This document shows positions 63,661-64,000 of a stretch of DNA of 64,000 bases, in pieces (the stretch's first letter is position 1; each line of letters opens with the position of its first letter). The notes beneath the pieces are model-generated. The model was not told where the DNA came from and made no database searches. It saw only the letters and a list, made by a program, of their open reading frames with translations. The stretch covers positions 7,005,501 to 7,069,500 of the forward strand of contig NZ_CP071139.1 of the NCBI RefSeq assembly GCF_017639205.1, in the 5' to 3' direction. This stretch comes from Streptomyces nojiriensis. GTDB lineage: Bacteria > Actinomycetota > Actinomycetes > Streptomycetales > Streptomycetaceae. Both the position numbers and the translations under genes were made by a program.

Positions 63661-64000
63661 GCGACTGTGCTCCCCATCCGTGTCTCCGGCCAACGGCCGG
63701 CCGTTTCCTCGCCATCGGCCCGCAGCTCGTCGAGCGCCGGGCCACCCGCCGCGCGCAGCCGGCGGGCGGGGCTCCCGGCCCACACCTCACCGGGCGGCAC
63801 ATCGGCCAGGACCGTGCTTCCCATACCGGTCAGCGACCAGGCGCCGACCGACGTGCCCTCGCGCACCAGCGCTCCCGCGCCCACGTACGCCCCGCGCCCC
63901 AGCCGCACCCCGCCGCCGAGGCGGACGCCCGAGGCGAGCGTGGCGAAGTCCCCGACCCGGTCGTCGTGGGTGAGCACCACGTGCGGCATCACCGCCACGT
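63657..64000 (-). CDS. Hexapeptide-repeat acyltransferase, partial (runs off the right edge)
   Basis: The visible 3' part, about 113 residues, is left-handed beta-helix: VVLTHDDRVGDFATLASGVRL, then GRGAYVGAGALVREGTSVGAW and AGSPARRLRA. It resembles NeuD/PglD/WbbJ-type sugar acyltransferases. The 5' end lies beyond the window, so the ATG at 63998 may be internal. Its stop overlaps the DegT start (ATGA), which puts both in one operon. With the DegT enzyme it probably acylates the newly installed amino group or another sugar position. Confidence 0.8.
   Translation of the reverse strand, partial: VAVMPHVVLTHDDRVGDFATLASGVRLGGGVRLGRGAYVGAGALVREGTSVGAWSLTGMGSTVLADVPPGEVWAGSPARRLRAAGGPALDELRADGEETAGRWPETRMGSTVA

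Overview
The window reads as a chromosomal segment of a Streptomyces. It is very GC-rich throughout with strong third-position GC bias, encodes a canonical geosmin synthase, uses rare TTA (bldA-type) leucine codons, carries two copies of a short intergenic repeat common in Streptomyces, and is dense with typical streptomycete families (DUF2637, PucR, Eis-like GNAT, SAV_2336-type vWA). I see no rRNA, tRNA, CRISPR array, integrase or transposase.

Layout. (1) 218-4534: a small ATPase of the anti-sigma type, a DUF2637 membrane protein, a FhuF-like iron-sulfur protein behind a probable iron box, a GntR regulator and a helical hypothetical. (2) 4701-13609: purine catabolism. A PucR regulator is divergent from a three-gene xanthine dehydrogenase operon (FAD, 2Fe-2S and molybdopterin subunits), followed by an NCS2 purine permease and an XdhC maturation factor. 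(3) 13749-20718: a secreted beta-propeller, an Eis-like acetyltransferase, geosmin synthase, a large protein whose C-terminal half looks like immunity protein Imm49, and a 73-residue protein. (4) 20825-31797: the aerobic cobalamin pathway. cobN lies behind a cobalamin riboswitch; cobG-cobH-cobIJ run the other way; cobL-cobM-cobK converge on them. (5) 31988-34849: an SDR oxidoreductase, a TetR regulator and a membrane-anchored trypsin-like protease.

(6) 35076-43177 is the most striking part. Four overlapping or closely spaced genes encode an alpha/beta-hydrolase, a caspase-like protease fused to a VMAP-type C-terminal domain, a MoxR AAA+ ATPase, and a giant vWA adaptor (SAV_2336 type) that also carries a degenerate trypsin-like domain, a degenerate nucleotide-cyclase-like domain and pentapeptide repeats. 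This fits the vWA-MoxR-VMAP 'ternary' conflict systems predicted in multicellular bacteria, with protease and hydrolase effectors. The first gene has a TTA codon, so the whole system may depend on bldA. A voltage-gated-channel-like gene converges on it.

(7) 44406 to the right edge is an exopolysaccharide locus. It has nucleotide-sugar genes (WbpD-like acetyltransferase, UDP-sugar 6-dehydrogenase, 2-epimerase, DegT aminotransferase, second hexapeptide acyltransferase), a WecG/TagA transferase, three family-2 glycosyltransferases, a flippase, three Wzz-like chain-length domains (one fused to a Wzy-like polymerase), a secreted beta-helix protein and a secreted DUF4082 giant. Four of its genes contain TTA codons. 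Together they should make an amino-sugar or uronic-acid polymer (ManNAcA or its 2,3-diacetamido form), flip and polymerise it at the membrane, and tune its length. A 0.5 kb patch at 53916-54417 holds eroded pieces of two other genes.
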